A stretch of 64,000 nt of DNA from Paenibacillus arenosi (GTDB taxonomy: Bacteria; Bacillota; Bacilli; Paenibacillales; Paenibacillaceae), in NCBI RefSeq assembly GCF_014841135.1, contig NZ_JACYTN010000013.1, positions 1-64,000 of the forward strand. Reading direction: 5' to 3'. This document shows positions 56,001-64,000 of this stretch, in pieces; the first letter of the stretch is position 1, and every line of letters begins with the position of its first letter. The notes under the pieces are model-generated. The model was not told the origin of the DNA. It was given only the letters and a program-made list of their open reading frames with translations, and ran no database searches. Made by a program: the position numbers and the translations under genes.

Positions 56001-59000
56001 TTATTGCTTCAAAATGTAAAGAAAACGGTGTTAGATGCAATAGAGGCACAGCAGTACCCGTTCGAGCGGCTTGTTGAACGTGTACAAGTGGTACGTGACA
56101 GCGGGCGGAATCCATTGTTTGATACTGTGTTTGTCATGCAAAATGCCGAATTACCAACTATGAGTACGAAGGATTGGCGAGCTTCTCTTTACCCAATTCA
56201 ACATACTAACTCTATGTTCGATCTCACGTTGGAATGCATGGATTTACATGGGGAGATGCAATTTTCATTAGAGTACAGTACAGATTTGTTCACGTCCGAA
56301 ACAGCGCAACGTATGATGCGCCATTATGTACAAGTACTGCATATCCTAGTCGAACAGCCACACCTAAAGCTAGCAGAGATCGAGCTGCTTAACGAGGATG
56401 AGAAGCAGCAAGTATTGTATCAATTTAATGATACGGTCGATGCGGAGAATCTGACAGTAACACTCCCACAATTATTTATCGCACAAGCTCAACGAACACC
56501 GAATGCGATAGCGATTCGATTTGAAGATATCGTTTTGACCTATCATGAGCTCAATCATCTGACAAATGAAGTGGCACATCAACTGAGAGAGATGGGGATT
56601 CGCCAAGAGTCAAAAGTAGCGATTCTGATTGATCGAGGTCCTGAGCAAGTTATTGCACTTCTAGGCGTGCTGAAGTCAGGCGGGGCCTATGTGCCAATAG
56701 ATACTGCTTATCCACAAGAACGGATCGCATTTATGTTAAATGATAGTCAGGCTTCTGTGCTATTAACGGATAACCGCAAGGAAATAGCCACTCCTACAAA
56801 TATTGTTGTTGCAGACATGAATGCATTACTAAATGAAGCACGCTGTAATCATTTGCTGCCAGCTTCTACAACGGAAGCAACGTGGCCAGTAACATCCACA
56901 TCAAATCCTTCATTTGAATTGATAAACACTCCTAGTAACTTGGCCTATATGATCTATACATCTGGCTCGACGGGACAGCCAAAAGGTGTGATGGTAGAGC
57001 ATTGCAATTTATCAGCCTACATCCATGCATTTCAACGACAATTTCAGCTTGCATCTAGTGACGTTGTGCTGCAGCAGGCTTCTGTTTCCTTTGATACGTA
57101 TGTCGAAGAAGTGTTCCCTGCTTTGACATGTGGCGCTTCGATTTTGTTAACGAGATCGGAGGACCTTCATCAGATTCCACAGCTTCTAAGTAAGTTGGAG
57201 CAAGAGCAGGTAACCGTAATAAGTGCTTCACCGTTGTTGCTTAATGAGATTAATAAATACCCCGTCCCTTCTAAATTGAGGCTTGCAATCAGCGGAGGAG
57301 ACGTATTGAGATGGTCGTACATCTCAAAGTTGTCTGAGCACTGCGATGTGTTCAATACGTACGGTCCAACCGAGGCGACGGTTTGTGCGAGTTATCATCA
57401 TGTTGAACGGGGGACTTCTTATGAGTCAATTCCTATCGGTAAGCCGATAGCTAATGTTCACATCTATATTTTGGATAACGAGGATCGTCCAGTGCCGATC
57501 GGTATTGCCGGACAGTTATGCATAGGTGGAGCAGGGGTGACGCGTGGCTATTGGGGTAACCCTGAGCTTACAGCGGAGAAATATGCGGATAACCCGTATA
57601 AAGAGGGAGATAAGCTGTATCGTACTGGAGACTTAGCAAAATGGCTACCGAACGGCGATATTCAGTATTTAGGACGGATCGATCAGCAGGTAAATATTCG
57701 TGGTTACCGTATTGAGTTGGAAGAAGTAGAGAATGTACTGCTTAAATATGAGGTAATTGCGGAGGCCGCTGTCGTTTGCCATAAAGAAACAGAAGACACG
57801 TCCTATTTATGTGCATATTTCGTTCCAAAAGGAACATGGAGCATAGCGGAATTGAGACGTTTTTTAGCTATTCATTTACCAGACTACATGATTCCTTCTT
57901 ACTTTATTGAGCTAAAACGATTGCCAATGACTACAAATGGAAAGCTGGATAGTCGTGCTCTTCCAAATCCAAAGGATACTTTTGTAAGTGGAAAAGAAGT
58001 TCAACCTGCTAGAAATTTACTTGATCAGCAGCTGATGAATATTTGGAAAGAAGTTCTCGGACTGTCACATATCAGCATAACTGATGATTTCTTTGAAATT
58101 GGTGGCCATTCATTAAAAGCGCTTGAGCTCGTAAATCAAATGGAGCAGCAGTTGAATATAACAGTTCCCGTCAGTTATCTGTTCCGCTTCTCGCGTCTAT
58201 GCGATATTTCGGATGAAATGAGTAACTTGAATTGGAGTGAGAAGGAGTCATTAGGAGCATTTGCTTATAGCTCTTCCATAAACCCGATTGAGCTGCAATC
58301 AAGCTATGATATGTCTGCAGCGCAGCAGAGATTGTATGTAATTGAGCAGTTGGAGACGGACTCGACTGCTTACAATATGCCAGGGGCGTTCTATATAGAA
58401 GGTCCATTGTCGCTGACGCGTATGATGCAAATATGGAGTGAACTGGTAGATCGGCACGAAAGCTTACGGACGTCCTTTGATCTGGTAGATGGCGAACCGA
58501 AAATGCTTGTGCATGAGAGCGTCAACTTTTCCATTGAATATATTGATGCTGAGGTAGAAGGTCGACAAGATTATCAGCTAGAGGGGGACGGTTGGTCAGT
58601 AGAGCAACTGCAGCGCTATGTACGACCGTTTGACCTAAGTAAAGCGCCACTTCTAAGGGTAAAACTAATTCGTTTGGCAGAGGAAGAGCATCTATTCTTC
58701 ATCGACATGCACCATATCATTTCAGATGCTGTCTCCATAGAAGTTCTTTTCCATGAACTTGATCAGCTCTATCATGGATCTACCTTACCGCCGCTTACGA
58801 TACAGTTTAAAGATTTTGCGGCTTGGCAACGTCAAGCTGCGCAAGAGGGGCAATTTGAACGTCAACGTGACTACTGGCTGGAGCAGCTCAGAGGAGAATT
58901 ACCAACACTGGAATTCCCAACTGATTATGTGAAGGGAGCAGGTGAACAGCTTTCGGAAGGACATAGTTTGACGTTTGAACTTGGTAGTGTTGCATACGAG

Positions 59001-62000
59001 CGTTTAAAGAAAGTGGCTGCTAAGTTAGGTGTTACGCCATACATGTACCTATTGAGTGCTTATTGCATCTTGTTGTCTAAGTATAGTTCGCAAGAGGACA
59101 TCATCGTCGGTGTTCCTGTAGTTGGCCGCTCACGTTCTGAGCTGCAATCCGTCGTAGGTATGTTTGTAAATACACTGGCCTTACGCATATTCCCTCACAG
59201 TGATAAATCATTTACTACTTACATTCGCGAGGTAAAAGATGCAGTAACGGGAGCGTTTCAGCATCAAGATCTTCCTTTGGAATGGGTTATTGATGAATGG
59301 AATGCACAACGTGAGCAGCGAGATGTAAATTACCGTGCCCTCTTCACGACGATGTTTTCACATCGGGAAGAAGAATCGCAAGTTCATTTCGGAAGTATGC
59401 CCGTTCAAGTGATGCCACTGCAGAATCAGAAGTCAAAGTTCGACTTCGCTATGGAGGCTGTCCAGCACGAAGACCGTATAACGTTCGAATTAAATTATGC
59501 CGTCTCCTTATTCCGTGAAGAAACGATGCAGCGGTTCGGCCACCATCTTCTTCAGGTGCTGGATGTTATTATCGATAAGCCTGACATCATTCTAGCGGAT
59601 ATCGCTCTATTATCAGTTGAGCAATCACTACAGCAATTGGCTCAGTACAATCCGTCTGAAACTTCCCTTGAGCTGGAGCCTGTCCACTATTGGGTGGAAC
59701 AACAGGTTGCTATAAATCCAGAGCGTATTGCTGTTGAATGTGGAGATGAAGCGATTAGTTTCGCTGAACTGAATGGGCGTGCAAATGCAATGGCACACTG
59801 GCTGCGCAATCAAGGGATCGGACCAGGTAGTTATGTGCCGGTGTGGATGGATCGTTGCATAGAATTGGTTGTATCTATTTTTGCTGTAATGAAGACGGGA
59901 GCAGCGTTTGTTCCAATGGATGCAGGTTGGCCAACTGGTCGTGTTGCTTCTATTTTAGAAGATACAGGAGCAGCATTTATATTAACGAATGACAGCCTAA
60001 AGTATAGTGAGGTGCTGTTGCAATTTCCAAAAGTCTCAGCAATTGCCGTTCACTTGGAAGAATGGCCACTCGCAAGCAACTTGGGCCGTATTGCAGGGTT
60101 GGATGACACTATTTACGTTATCTATACGTCTGGTTCAACAGGAAAGCCCAAAGGAGTTGTTGTTCCTCACCTCGGTATTGCGAATCGATTTGCATGGATG
60201 AATGACTACTTTGGAGACACTGCCGCACGTGCGGTATTGCAAATGACAGCTCATGTATTTGATAGCTCTGTATGGCAGTTTTTCTGGCCATTAACGCGTG
60301 GTGGGAAGACGGTTCTTCCAGATTCGGATAAGCTTCTTTCGGCAGATTATATTTCTGCAACGATTGAGAAGCATCAAATTACACTAACCGATTTTGTCCC
60401 GTCTGTATTTAATGTCATCGTTGAACAACTGTTGGCGGGCTCCAGAGAGCTGACTGCTAGATTGCGTACGTTAACAAGTGTCATCGTTGGGGGAGAAGAG
60501 GTTGCTGCTTCAACGGTGTATAAATTCCAGTCCCTGCTTCCGGATGTGCAGTTAACGAATCTTTATGGGCCTACGGAAGCCAGCATCGGTTGTATTTACC
60601 ATCAAGTTCGTGGAAATGAAGGGCATCGTATTCCGATTGGCAAACCGATTTATAATACGCAGATTCTATTACTAGATAAGCATCTTCAGGTCGCTCCTCC
60701 AGGAGTTACAGCAGAGATTTATATTGCTGGCTTATGTTTAGGTACGGGTTATTTACATGATCCAGTTAAAACTGATGCTGTTTTTCTGCCTCATCCGTAT
60801 CCAGAGAGTGGATGGAATAGGATGTATCGAACAGGTGATCTAGCTCGTTACCGAAAGAATGGCGAAATTGAATACCTTGGTCGTGCTGATTTCCAAGTGA
60901 AGATTCGCGGTCTCCGTGTTGAGTTAGGAGAAATTGAATCTCAAATCTTGCAAACAAATCTCGTTAAAGAAGCGATCGTAACTGCTGCTGATATCGAAGG
61001 CCAACCGATGCTGTGCGCGTATGTTGTATCTGATGAACAGCCTATTGATACGATGATGCTTAAACAGAAGCTATCTGCTATTCTGCCTAGTTACATGGTC
61101 CCTCCATTATTCGTTCAACTGACTGAAATGCCGCTTGCGCCAAGTGGGAAAGTAGACCGGAAAGCACTTCCTGCTCCTGATTTGATTCAGTATGGAGAGA
61201 GAGTTCAGCCGAACACGTTGACAGAACAAAAGCTGCATAAGATGTGGAGAAGTGTTCTTGATTTTAATGATATTGGTATTACAGATGATTTCTTTATGTT
61301 GGGTGGGCACTCATTAAAGTTGTTTGCCCTTGCATCGCGCATACGGCAGCAGTTCGGCATCGACATCGCGCTGCGTGATTTGTTCTCACTAACAACGATA
61401 CAAGAACAAGCGCGATGGATTGACGAACAGCGTATACCATTTCTAGAAGTTCCTCAACTTGCTAATGAATTGTCATTGCATGAGGTGGCGGCAACGGTGG
61501 ACGCGGTAGGTGAGCTTGAATGTGGATTGTATATCAAAGCACCTGCTTCGGCGGCACAGCAAGCGATGTACATCGTCCATCATTTAGAAGGAGTAGGTAC
61601 GAGCTATAACATGCCGCAAGTATTTGAATGGAGTGAACAAGTGGATGAAGCCCATTTCCATTATATCGTTCAGCAATTGGTAGAGCGCCATGAAGCACTG
61701 CGCACCCGATTCCAAATGATTGATGGGGAACTCCTCCAGATTATTAGTCGTTCTTGGACCGCAGAGACGGTGATGTTAGAAGATATGGGCGATGGATTGG
61801 ATGGCGTAATGGAGCGTTTCGTTCAACCGTTCGATTTAACCATGCTCCCGTTATTCCGAATTGGACTGTATCGTTCCGAAGAGCGAAATTTCGTGTTCAT
61901 CGATATGCATCATATTATTTCAGATGGCCAATCGATGGCTGTACTAATTGAAGATTTTATACGTATTTATCGAGGTGAATCATTGCCGGCACTACCTGTT

Positions 62001-62888
62001 AAATATCGACATTATGCAGAATGGCAGCACCGAATGAAGGAAACAGCGAAATGGATCGAGGACGAGTCTTTCTGGCTGCAACAATTTGATTCACTGCCTG
62101 ATCTGCTACAGCTCCCAACGGATTATAAACGACCGTCTGTTCCAAGTTTCGAAGGGGATGCGGTGCAGCTTATGTTAAGTGTGCCCCTATCTAATCAAAT
62201 TAAAGAGCTATCTCAACGGACGGATAGTACGTTGTACATGCTTATGCTTGCTTGCTACACAATTCTGCTGTCCAAATATTCTGGGCAAGAGGATATTGTC
62301 GTTGGAACACCTGTGTCTGGGCGTGCCCATATCGAGCTAGAGTCAATTGTCGGGATGTTTGTAAATACGCTGCCTGTTCGTAATAAAGTGACACCAGAGC
62401 TCTCATTCTCAGCTTATGTGAATCAAGTAAAAGATAACGTTTTGAATTGCTTGGAACACCAGTACTATCCATTTGATAACCTTGTACGTCGTCTGAATGT
62501 GGAACGTAATGGAAGCAGCTCTGTGTTGTTCAACACGATGCTTGCTGTGGACACGGCAGAGAAGACGGAACTGAAGGATTTGATGTGGACAACGGAGCTG
62601 CACAACTGGAAGGACAAAACAGTTAAATTCGATCTTATCTTGACAGCTCGTGATAATGGAGACCAAATTTTATTGGATTTGCAATATGCGAATCGGTTAT
62701 TCAGCAAGGAGACGGCGTATACCATCATGGATCATATTCAACTCATATGGCAGCAAGTCGTGCAGGATTCCAAGAAACCGATATCGGAACTCTCTTTGCT
62801 GCCGGAAGAAGCGAGTGATGGACAGTCTGTTGAAACAAACATGTCATCTCAAATCGTAGAAGCTGCAGCAGATTTTGACTTCGAGTAA
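50043..62888 (+). CDS. Lipopeptide NRPS: FAAL-ACP-C-A-T-C-A-T-C-A-T-C
   Basis: 4281 residues. A fatty acyl-AMP ligase (about 1-570, SSGSTGEPKG at 159) activates a fatty acid and loads it on an ACP (Ser603, GLNSLKA). Module 1: C domain HHMIMDG (786-792), A domain (YTSGTTGNPKG at 1253), T domain Ser1638. Module 2: C with HHIVSDA (1819-1825), A (core Ser2307), T Ser2690. Module 3: C with HHIISDA (2890-2896), A (core near 3361), T Ser3757. A fourth C domain (HHIISDG, 3956-3962) ends the protein. No epimerase or thioesterase is present. Pocket residues read by eye: A1 DNESIGSVC and A2 DTESIGTVC, both close to the lysine code. A3 reads about DSWDIGLIG and is unassigned. The product should be an N-acyl peptide passed to the next NRPS. 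Confidence 0.95.
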   Translation: MKTLQNVLLTAAKKDKGIYVIDGKQDHFIPYEQLLQRSLSVLNHLQRRGIQPRQEVILYIDNHVQFLYAFWSCVLGNFIPVPVTASTTPEHISKLNKIAGVLGNAFLITDMDLKSLDVHGLWSSEHSADRTMFIDSNDWNGDEGVVHTAEEDEIAFIQFSSGSTGEPKGVMLTHRNLLTNIRAIMKGMHIQVGETCLNWMPFTHDMGLIGGHLTPLTAQVDQYQMPTSLFVRRPTLWLKKASEYRIEYLSSPNFGYKYVLDMCKDSDLAALDLSSVRLIFNGAEPISASLCHRFLEKLIPQGLRADVFFPVYGMAEASLAITFPKIGDGLQSVCLARNQLNKGKRVRFVTEEDSKGVIFVDEGFPVDNCRIRICGDDDQLLPERTIGHIHIQGDNVTKGYYNNPEATERVLTTDGWLRTGDLGFIHNGRLVVTGREKDILFVNGQNFYPYDIENVAETIEGIQLGRVVACGAYNTERAQDDLIIFLYAKPNMETFIPLSREVKRTIKDKMGLDVQEVIPIRRIPKTTSGKVQRYKLAANYVDGVYSEIINEIRKYTELSAEEASIDREPITETERKLLALVKAATGKKEISLMHSLREIGLNSLKAIYINAQIMEHFELEIPLGKLFELETVANVAKYIDTADTTYTDSIGPIARIEGLGPFPSLLSQRRLYVLEQLDGVGTSNHITIALKVKGQLDPQKCRLAVNSLLMKHEALRTTFQIVDQELMQFIHVPTPIEIEEIQMKGTLSESVGEWITPYHLQTYPLWRVGVTAGQKKEEHTLVFDFHHMIMDGSSVMQLLEDFFAALSGHVLKQPKVQFKDVCLWRKQQEASEAWSAHEAYWMSRFSDEIPILELPIDGQRPTVQSFHGDSIHFTVNSELTAELKHLAQATGTTLYMVLLTTYYVWLSKHTGQRDIVIGSPFANRTHPDIQQTVGMLINTLPLRINGQARNTFEELLAIVKEDVYQALEHQSYWCEQLVEKLKIHPELNRNALYDTVFIMQNMAAPMIGEEWHIELEELERKTSRLDVTLEVVEREGTLSLIWEYNTDLFDRASMGRMAVRYCNILQTLVRERSVQLDKLSIMNEQEQEWIAKFQNSGMIEPGLEQIKPFLTLFSEQARSQPDKMALQYAGEKVTYGELHRLTDQVAAALQDKGIGREVVVGIWMESGIQQVIAILGIWKAGGAYLPIDPNYPDERILYMLNDCKPALLLTDRNWSGQLSYEGEVLELQTCTVYEGLVSSLDHHEQNHLAVILYTSGTTGNPKGVMIEHGNLTAYIDAFKREFAVTSNDVVLQQASFAFDNFIEEVFPALAYGAKLVMMKKEDVLDMRILSSRLIESQMTIISCSSLLVNEINKIKLPSSLRIVISGGDVLKWEYMSNLQEQCAVYNSYGPTEATVCASYYRCYVPDEQVPIGKPISHYRIYVMDASLQPVPIGVAGELCIAGAGVARGYWGNPELTTERFQKDWFVEGERIYRTGDLVKWLPDGNLAFMGRTDQQVKIRGYRIELSEVEKAIEQLEMVSGVRVIATREGASSLYLCAYILSARPWTAAELRRELAEKVPDYMIPSYFIEIERFPMTVHGKLDRKQLPNPTLSPTSSEEMVKPEGDIERRLANIWADVLGIQLSQVSVHDDFFLSGGHSLKATILASRIDKEIEAAVTIRHIFAEPTIRQLANRIQLSRPSKLPLLVKRDRTSTVCLASAAQTRMFMLHQIDPNSTSYNISKALLIEGNLEQQKVQAAVNQLIHRHELLRTSFHFTNGEVWQHIHEGVMIAVDWMTADNDHIPSMLTSYIRPFALERPGLLRVAVYQLDTERSVLVVDMHHIVSDATTVGILLNEFKELYEGNILKTNELQYRDYAAWHHELLSSEFMSEQEAYWLEQFKILPDVLQLPTDYARPRMQSFQGATLSFTIDESVQKRLYELTNQTDTTLYMLLLSAYATLLSIYTGQSDIVIGSPVAGRSHADMEAIVGMFVNTLAIRCHPEREDSFLLLLQNVKKTVLDAIEAQQYPFERLVERVQVVRDSGRNPLFDTVFVMQNAELPTMSTKDWRASLYPIQHTNSMFDLTLECMDLHGEMQFSLEYSTDLFTSETAQRMMRHYVQVLHILVEQPHLKLAEIELLNEDEKQQVLYQFNDTVDAENLTVTLPQLFIAQAQRTPNAIAIRFEDIVLTYHELNHLTNEVAHQLREMGIRQESKVAILIDRGPEQVIALLGVLKSGGAYVPIDTAYPQERIAFMLNDSQASVLLTDNRKEIATPTNIVVADMNALLNEARCNHLLPASTTEATWPVTSTSNPSFELINTPSNLAYMIYTSGSTGQPKGVMVEHCNLSAYIHAFQRQFQLASSDVVLQQASVSFDTYVEEVFPALTCGASILLTRSEDLHQIPQLLSKLEQEQVTVISASPLLLNEINKYPVPSKLRLAISGGDVLRWSYISKLSEHCDVFNTYGPTEATVCASYHHVERGTSYESIPIGKPIANVHIYILDNEDRPVPIGIAGQLCIGGAGVTRGYWGNPELTAEKYADNPYKEGDKLYRTGDLAKWLPNGDIQYLGRIDQQVNIRGYRIELEEVENVLLKYEVIAEAAVVCHKETEDTSYLCAYFVPKGTWSIAELRRFLAIHLPDYMIPSYFIELKRLPMTTNGKLDSRALPNPKDTFVSGKEVQPARNLLDQQLMNIWKEVLGLSHISITDDFFEIGGHSLKALELVNQMEQQLNITVPVSYLFRFSRLCDISDEMSNLNWSEKESLGAFAYSSSINPIELQSSYDMSAAQQRLYVIEQLETDSTAYNMPGAFYIEGPLSLTRMMQIWSELVDRHESLRTSFDLVDGEPKMLVHESVNFSIEYIDAEVEGRQDYQLEGDGWSVEQLQRYVRPFDLSKAPLLRVKLIRLAEEEHLFFIDMHHIISDAVSIEVLFHELDQLYHGSTLPPLTIQFKDFAAWQRQAAQEGQFERQRDYWLEQLRGELPTLEFPTDYVKGAGEQLSEGHSLTFELGSVAYERLKKVAAKLGVTPYMYLLSAYCILLSKYSSQEDIIVGVPVVGRSRSELQSVVGMFVNTLALRIFPHSDKSFTTYIREVKDAVTGAFQHQDLPLEWVIDEWNAQREQRDVNYRALFTTMFSHREEESQVHFGSMPVQVMPLQNQKSKFDFAMEAVQHEDRITFELNYAVSLFREETMQRFGHHLLQVLDVIIDKPDIILADIALLSVEQSLQQLAQYNPSETSLELEPVHYWVEQQVAINPERIAVECGDEAISFAELNGRANAMAHWLRNQGIGPGSYVPVWMDRCIELVVSIFAVMKTGAAFVPMDAGWPTGRVASILEDTGAAFILTNDSLKYSEVLLQFPKVSAIAVHLEEWPLASNLGRIAGLDDTIYVIYTSGSTGKPKGVVVPHLGIANRFAWMNDYFGDTAARAVLQMTAHVFDSSVWQFFWPLTRGGKTVLPDSDKLLSADYISATIEKHQITLTDFVPSVFNVIVEQLLAGSRELTARLRTLTSVIVGGEEVAASTVYKFQSLLPDVQLTNLYGPTEASIGCIYHQVRGNEGHRIPIGKPIYNTQILLLDKHLQVAPPGVTAEIYIAGLCLGTGYLHDPVKTDAVFLPHPYPESGWNRMYRTGDLARYRKNGEIEYLGRADFQVKIRGLRVELGEIESQILQTNLVKEAIVTAADIEGQPMLCAYVVSDEQPIDTMMLKQKLSAILPSYMVPPLFVQLTEMPLAPSGKVDRKALPAPDLIQYGERVQPNTLTEQKLHKMWRSVLDFNDIGITDDFFMLGGHSLKLFALASRIRQQFGIDIALRDLFSLTTIQEQARWIDEQRIPFLEVPQLANELSLHEVAATVDAVGELECGLYIKAPASAAQQAMYIVHHLEGVGTSYNMPQVFEWSEQVDEAHFHYIVQQLVERHEALRTRFQMIDGELLQIISRSWTAETVMLEDMGDGLDGVMERFVQPFDLTMLPLFRIGLYRSEERNFVFIDMHHIISDGQSMAVLIEDFIRIYRGESLPALPVKYRHYAEWQHRMKETAKWIEDESFWLQQFDSLPDLLQLPTDYKRPSVPSFEGDAVQLMLSVPLSNQIKELSQRTDSTLYMLMLACYTILLSKYSGQEDIVVGTPVSGRAHIELESIVGMFVNTLPVRNKVTPELSFSAYVNQVKDNVLNCLEHQYYPFDNLVRRLNVERNGSSSVLFNTMLAVDTAEKTELKDLMWTTELHNWKDKTVKFDLILTARDNGDQILLDLQYANRLFSKETAYTIMDHIQLIWQQVVQDSKKPISELSLLPEEASDGQSVETNMSSQIVEAAADFDFE

Positions 62889-62920
62889 TACAGCTGACAG
62901 GCTCTAAGGGAGTGGAGAAT

Positions 62921-64000
62921 GTGCTTAATCAATTAGAAAAAGCAGTATTACTGCAAACAGACAAGTTTAAGCAAATGCGATCGTTCTGGCAGAAACGTCT
63001 GTCTGACTTCGCAGCAGATGCCGATGACAGATGGATGGGCTGTGTCGTCCATCACAGTCCCAGAGACAATAGCAATAAAAGTGTGGACAGCAATAGAGGC
63101 GGAAATACAGGTAGACGTATGGCCAGCATACAGCACACGTTGGATCAAAGCTTATGGCAACAGTTGATGAAAATTAGTAAGAGGGACGATCTGTCCCTCT
63201 TTACTCTTCTTTTTTCTAGTCTACAGCAGAGCATTCACTACTATTCGGATCAAGATCTCATAATGACCGCTACACCTATTCTTCAATCTTCTAACAGCCC
63301 AAATACGCTAAGCGAAACGGTCCTTTTTCCAAGCCATAGAGCCAACCAAGGATCTTACGCTGAACATGTAAAACAGCTAAAAGTTTCACTAATGGAAGGA
63401 TATATGCATCAAGACTATCCCATAGCTGAATTGTTTAAGCAGCAATTCAAGCAAGAGCTGGAGACAGTGGAGTTGGAGCTAGTGTGCAGGTTTGAGGGAC
63501 TTCATGCTTCCTTACCAAGCCATTTGTTAGGGCAAATAGAGGTTGAGTTTCACCCTGGTACGGAGTTGAGAGAAAGGGAGGACGACAAGCCCATTTCTCT
63601 AGTTATCCATTATAACGAGGCTGTACTAGAGAAGTATGCTGCTGAGTGCTTCTTGTCATGTTTCTTGCATGGTTTGGCAGAGATGCTTAGCCATCCAAAA
63701 GCAGATATAAATAAGACTTCGTTTATGCCTAAATCCATTGAACACGTCATCAGATTGTATGTTGGAGATGAGCACCAATCTCCTATCCCAGCAGGAGCTA
63801 ATTTGGTTGATAGGTTTGAAACGGAAGTAGTACGCAACCCTAAGCGTATCGCGGTATGGGGTGAAGGGGTAACTTTGACCTATCGGGAGCTCCATCTTCG
63901 ATCTGATCATCTAGCCTATGAAATACAGCGTCGAGGGGTAATGCCGGGCAGTATCGTTGGTATCACTGCGGATCGTTCTGTTTCTGTTATTACAGGAATG
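62921..64000 (+). CDS. Second NRPS, N-terminal part (runs off the window)
   Basis: GTG at 62921, with GGGAG eight bases upstream and 32 bases after the first NRPS stop, opens a frame that stays open to the window edge (360 codons). The first 270 residues resemble only the C-terminal half of a condensation domain. They contain FWQKRLSDF, LFTLLFSSLQQSIHYYSDQD and HQDYPIAELFKQ, but no HHxxxDG. From about residue 305 an adenylation domain begins (FETEVVRNPKRIAV, LTYRELHLRSDHLAYEI, PGSIVGITADRSVSVI). The complete C domain at the end of the preceding protein supplies the catalytic His for this module. The rest lies outside the window. Confidence 0.92.
   Translation, partial: MLNQLEKAVLLQTDKFKQMRSFWQKRLSDFAADADDRWMGCVVHHSPRDNSNKSVDSNRGGNTGRRMASIQHTLDQSLWQQLMKISKRDDLSLFTLLFSSLQQSIHYYSDQDLIMTATPILQSSNSPNTLSETVLFPSHRANQGSYAEHVKQLKVSLMEGYMHQDYPIAELFKQQFKQELETVELELVCRFEGLHASLPSHLLGQIEVEFHPGTELREREDDKPISLVIHYNEAVLEKYAAECFLSCFLHGLAEMLSHPKADINKTSFMPKSIEHVIRLYVGDEHQSPIPAGANLVDRFETEVVRNPKRIAVWGEGVTLTYRELHLRSDHLAYEIQRRGVMPGSIVGITADRSVSVITGM

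Noticed and set aside
50043-62888. Numerous 60-100 residue frames inside the NRPS gene on both strands
   Set aside because: They are shadows of a continuous, domain-complete NRPS reading frame.

Overview
The window looks like chromosomal DNA of a spore-forming Firmicute, most likely Paenibacillus or a close relative. This is inferred from the mix of gene families: a YesM/YesN-type two-component system beside a CUT1 sugar ABC transporter, spore transglutaminase Tgl, CgeB-type glycosyltransferases, YeeN, YdjO, CHRD and copper-amine-oxidase-N proteins, and a large FAAL-started NRPS. Shine-Dalgarno sites are strong (GGAGG-type), GTG and TTG starts are frequent, and most genes end in clear hairpin terminators. 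No tRNA, rRNA, CRISPR array or prophage was seen.

Layout. 1-120: 3' end of a group IIC intron. 0.15-3.1 kb: aminoglycoside nucleotidyltransferase-like gene, then a TetR regulator divergent from an MFS transporter across two near-identical operators. 3.2-7.1 kb (minus): a membrane protein, CcdA, a TlpA/ResA-like thioredoxin, an OmpR-type regulator and a histidine kinase, apparently one redox-maturation operon. 7.2-11.3 kb: cold-shock protein, Tgl, an unknown beta-rich protein, an epoxide hydrolase and a CGNR zinc-finger regulator. 11.5-17.6 kb (minus): a sortase and a 1777-residue LPXTG adhesin with Cna-type domains. 17.8-21.9 kb: two tandem CgeB-like glycosyltransferases, YeeN and uridine kinase. 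22.0-29.1 kb: sensor kinase/AraC regulator divergent from two sugar permeases and a binding protein with its own CcpA (cre) site. 29.2-36.4 kb: small proteins, a CNNM/CorC-type protein, a membrane protein, DegV, and a MocR-type regulator divergent from a GNAT acetyltransferase. 36.6-43.5 kb: a secreted seven-repeat protein, CopC/CopD, RNase H, a CHRD protein without a canonical start codon, and YdjO.

43.6-49.1 kb is accessory in character: about 0.9 kb of AT-rich non-coding DNA, then four tandem paralogous secreted hydrolases of the permuted NlpC/P60 (YiiX-like) type, with a probable decayed fifth copy, and a lipoprotein. 49.2 kb to the right edge is a lipopeptide biosynthesis locus: a non-heme Fe(II)/2-oxoglutarate hydroxylase-like gene, then a 4281-residue NRPS (FAAL-ACP-C-A-T-C-A-T-C-A-T-C), then a second NRPS that runs off the window and begins with what looks like only the C-terminal half of a condensation domain. 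The first two adenylation pockets resemble the known lysine code, so the expected product starts as an N-acylated peptide with basic residues.

Most worth following: the tandem hydrolase array, the NRPS/hydroxylase locus, the MocR regulator that lacks its PLP lysine, two genes that seem to lack ATG/GTG/TTG starts (CHRD and sortase), the seven-fold repeat protein, and the unexplained AGCGCT operator cluster upstream of the DegV gene pair.
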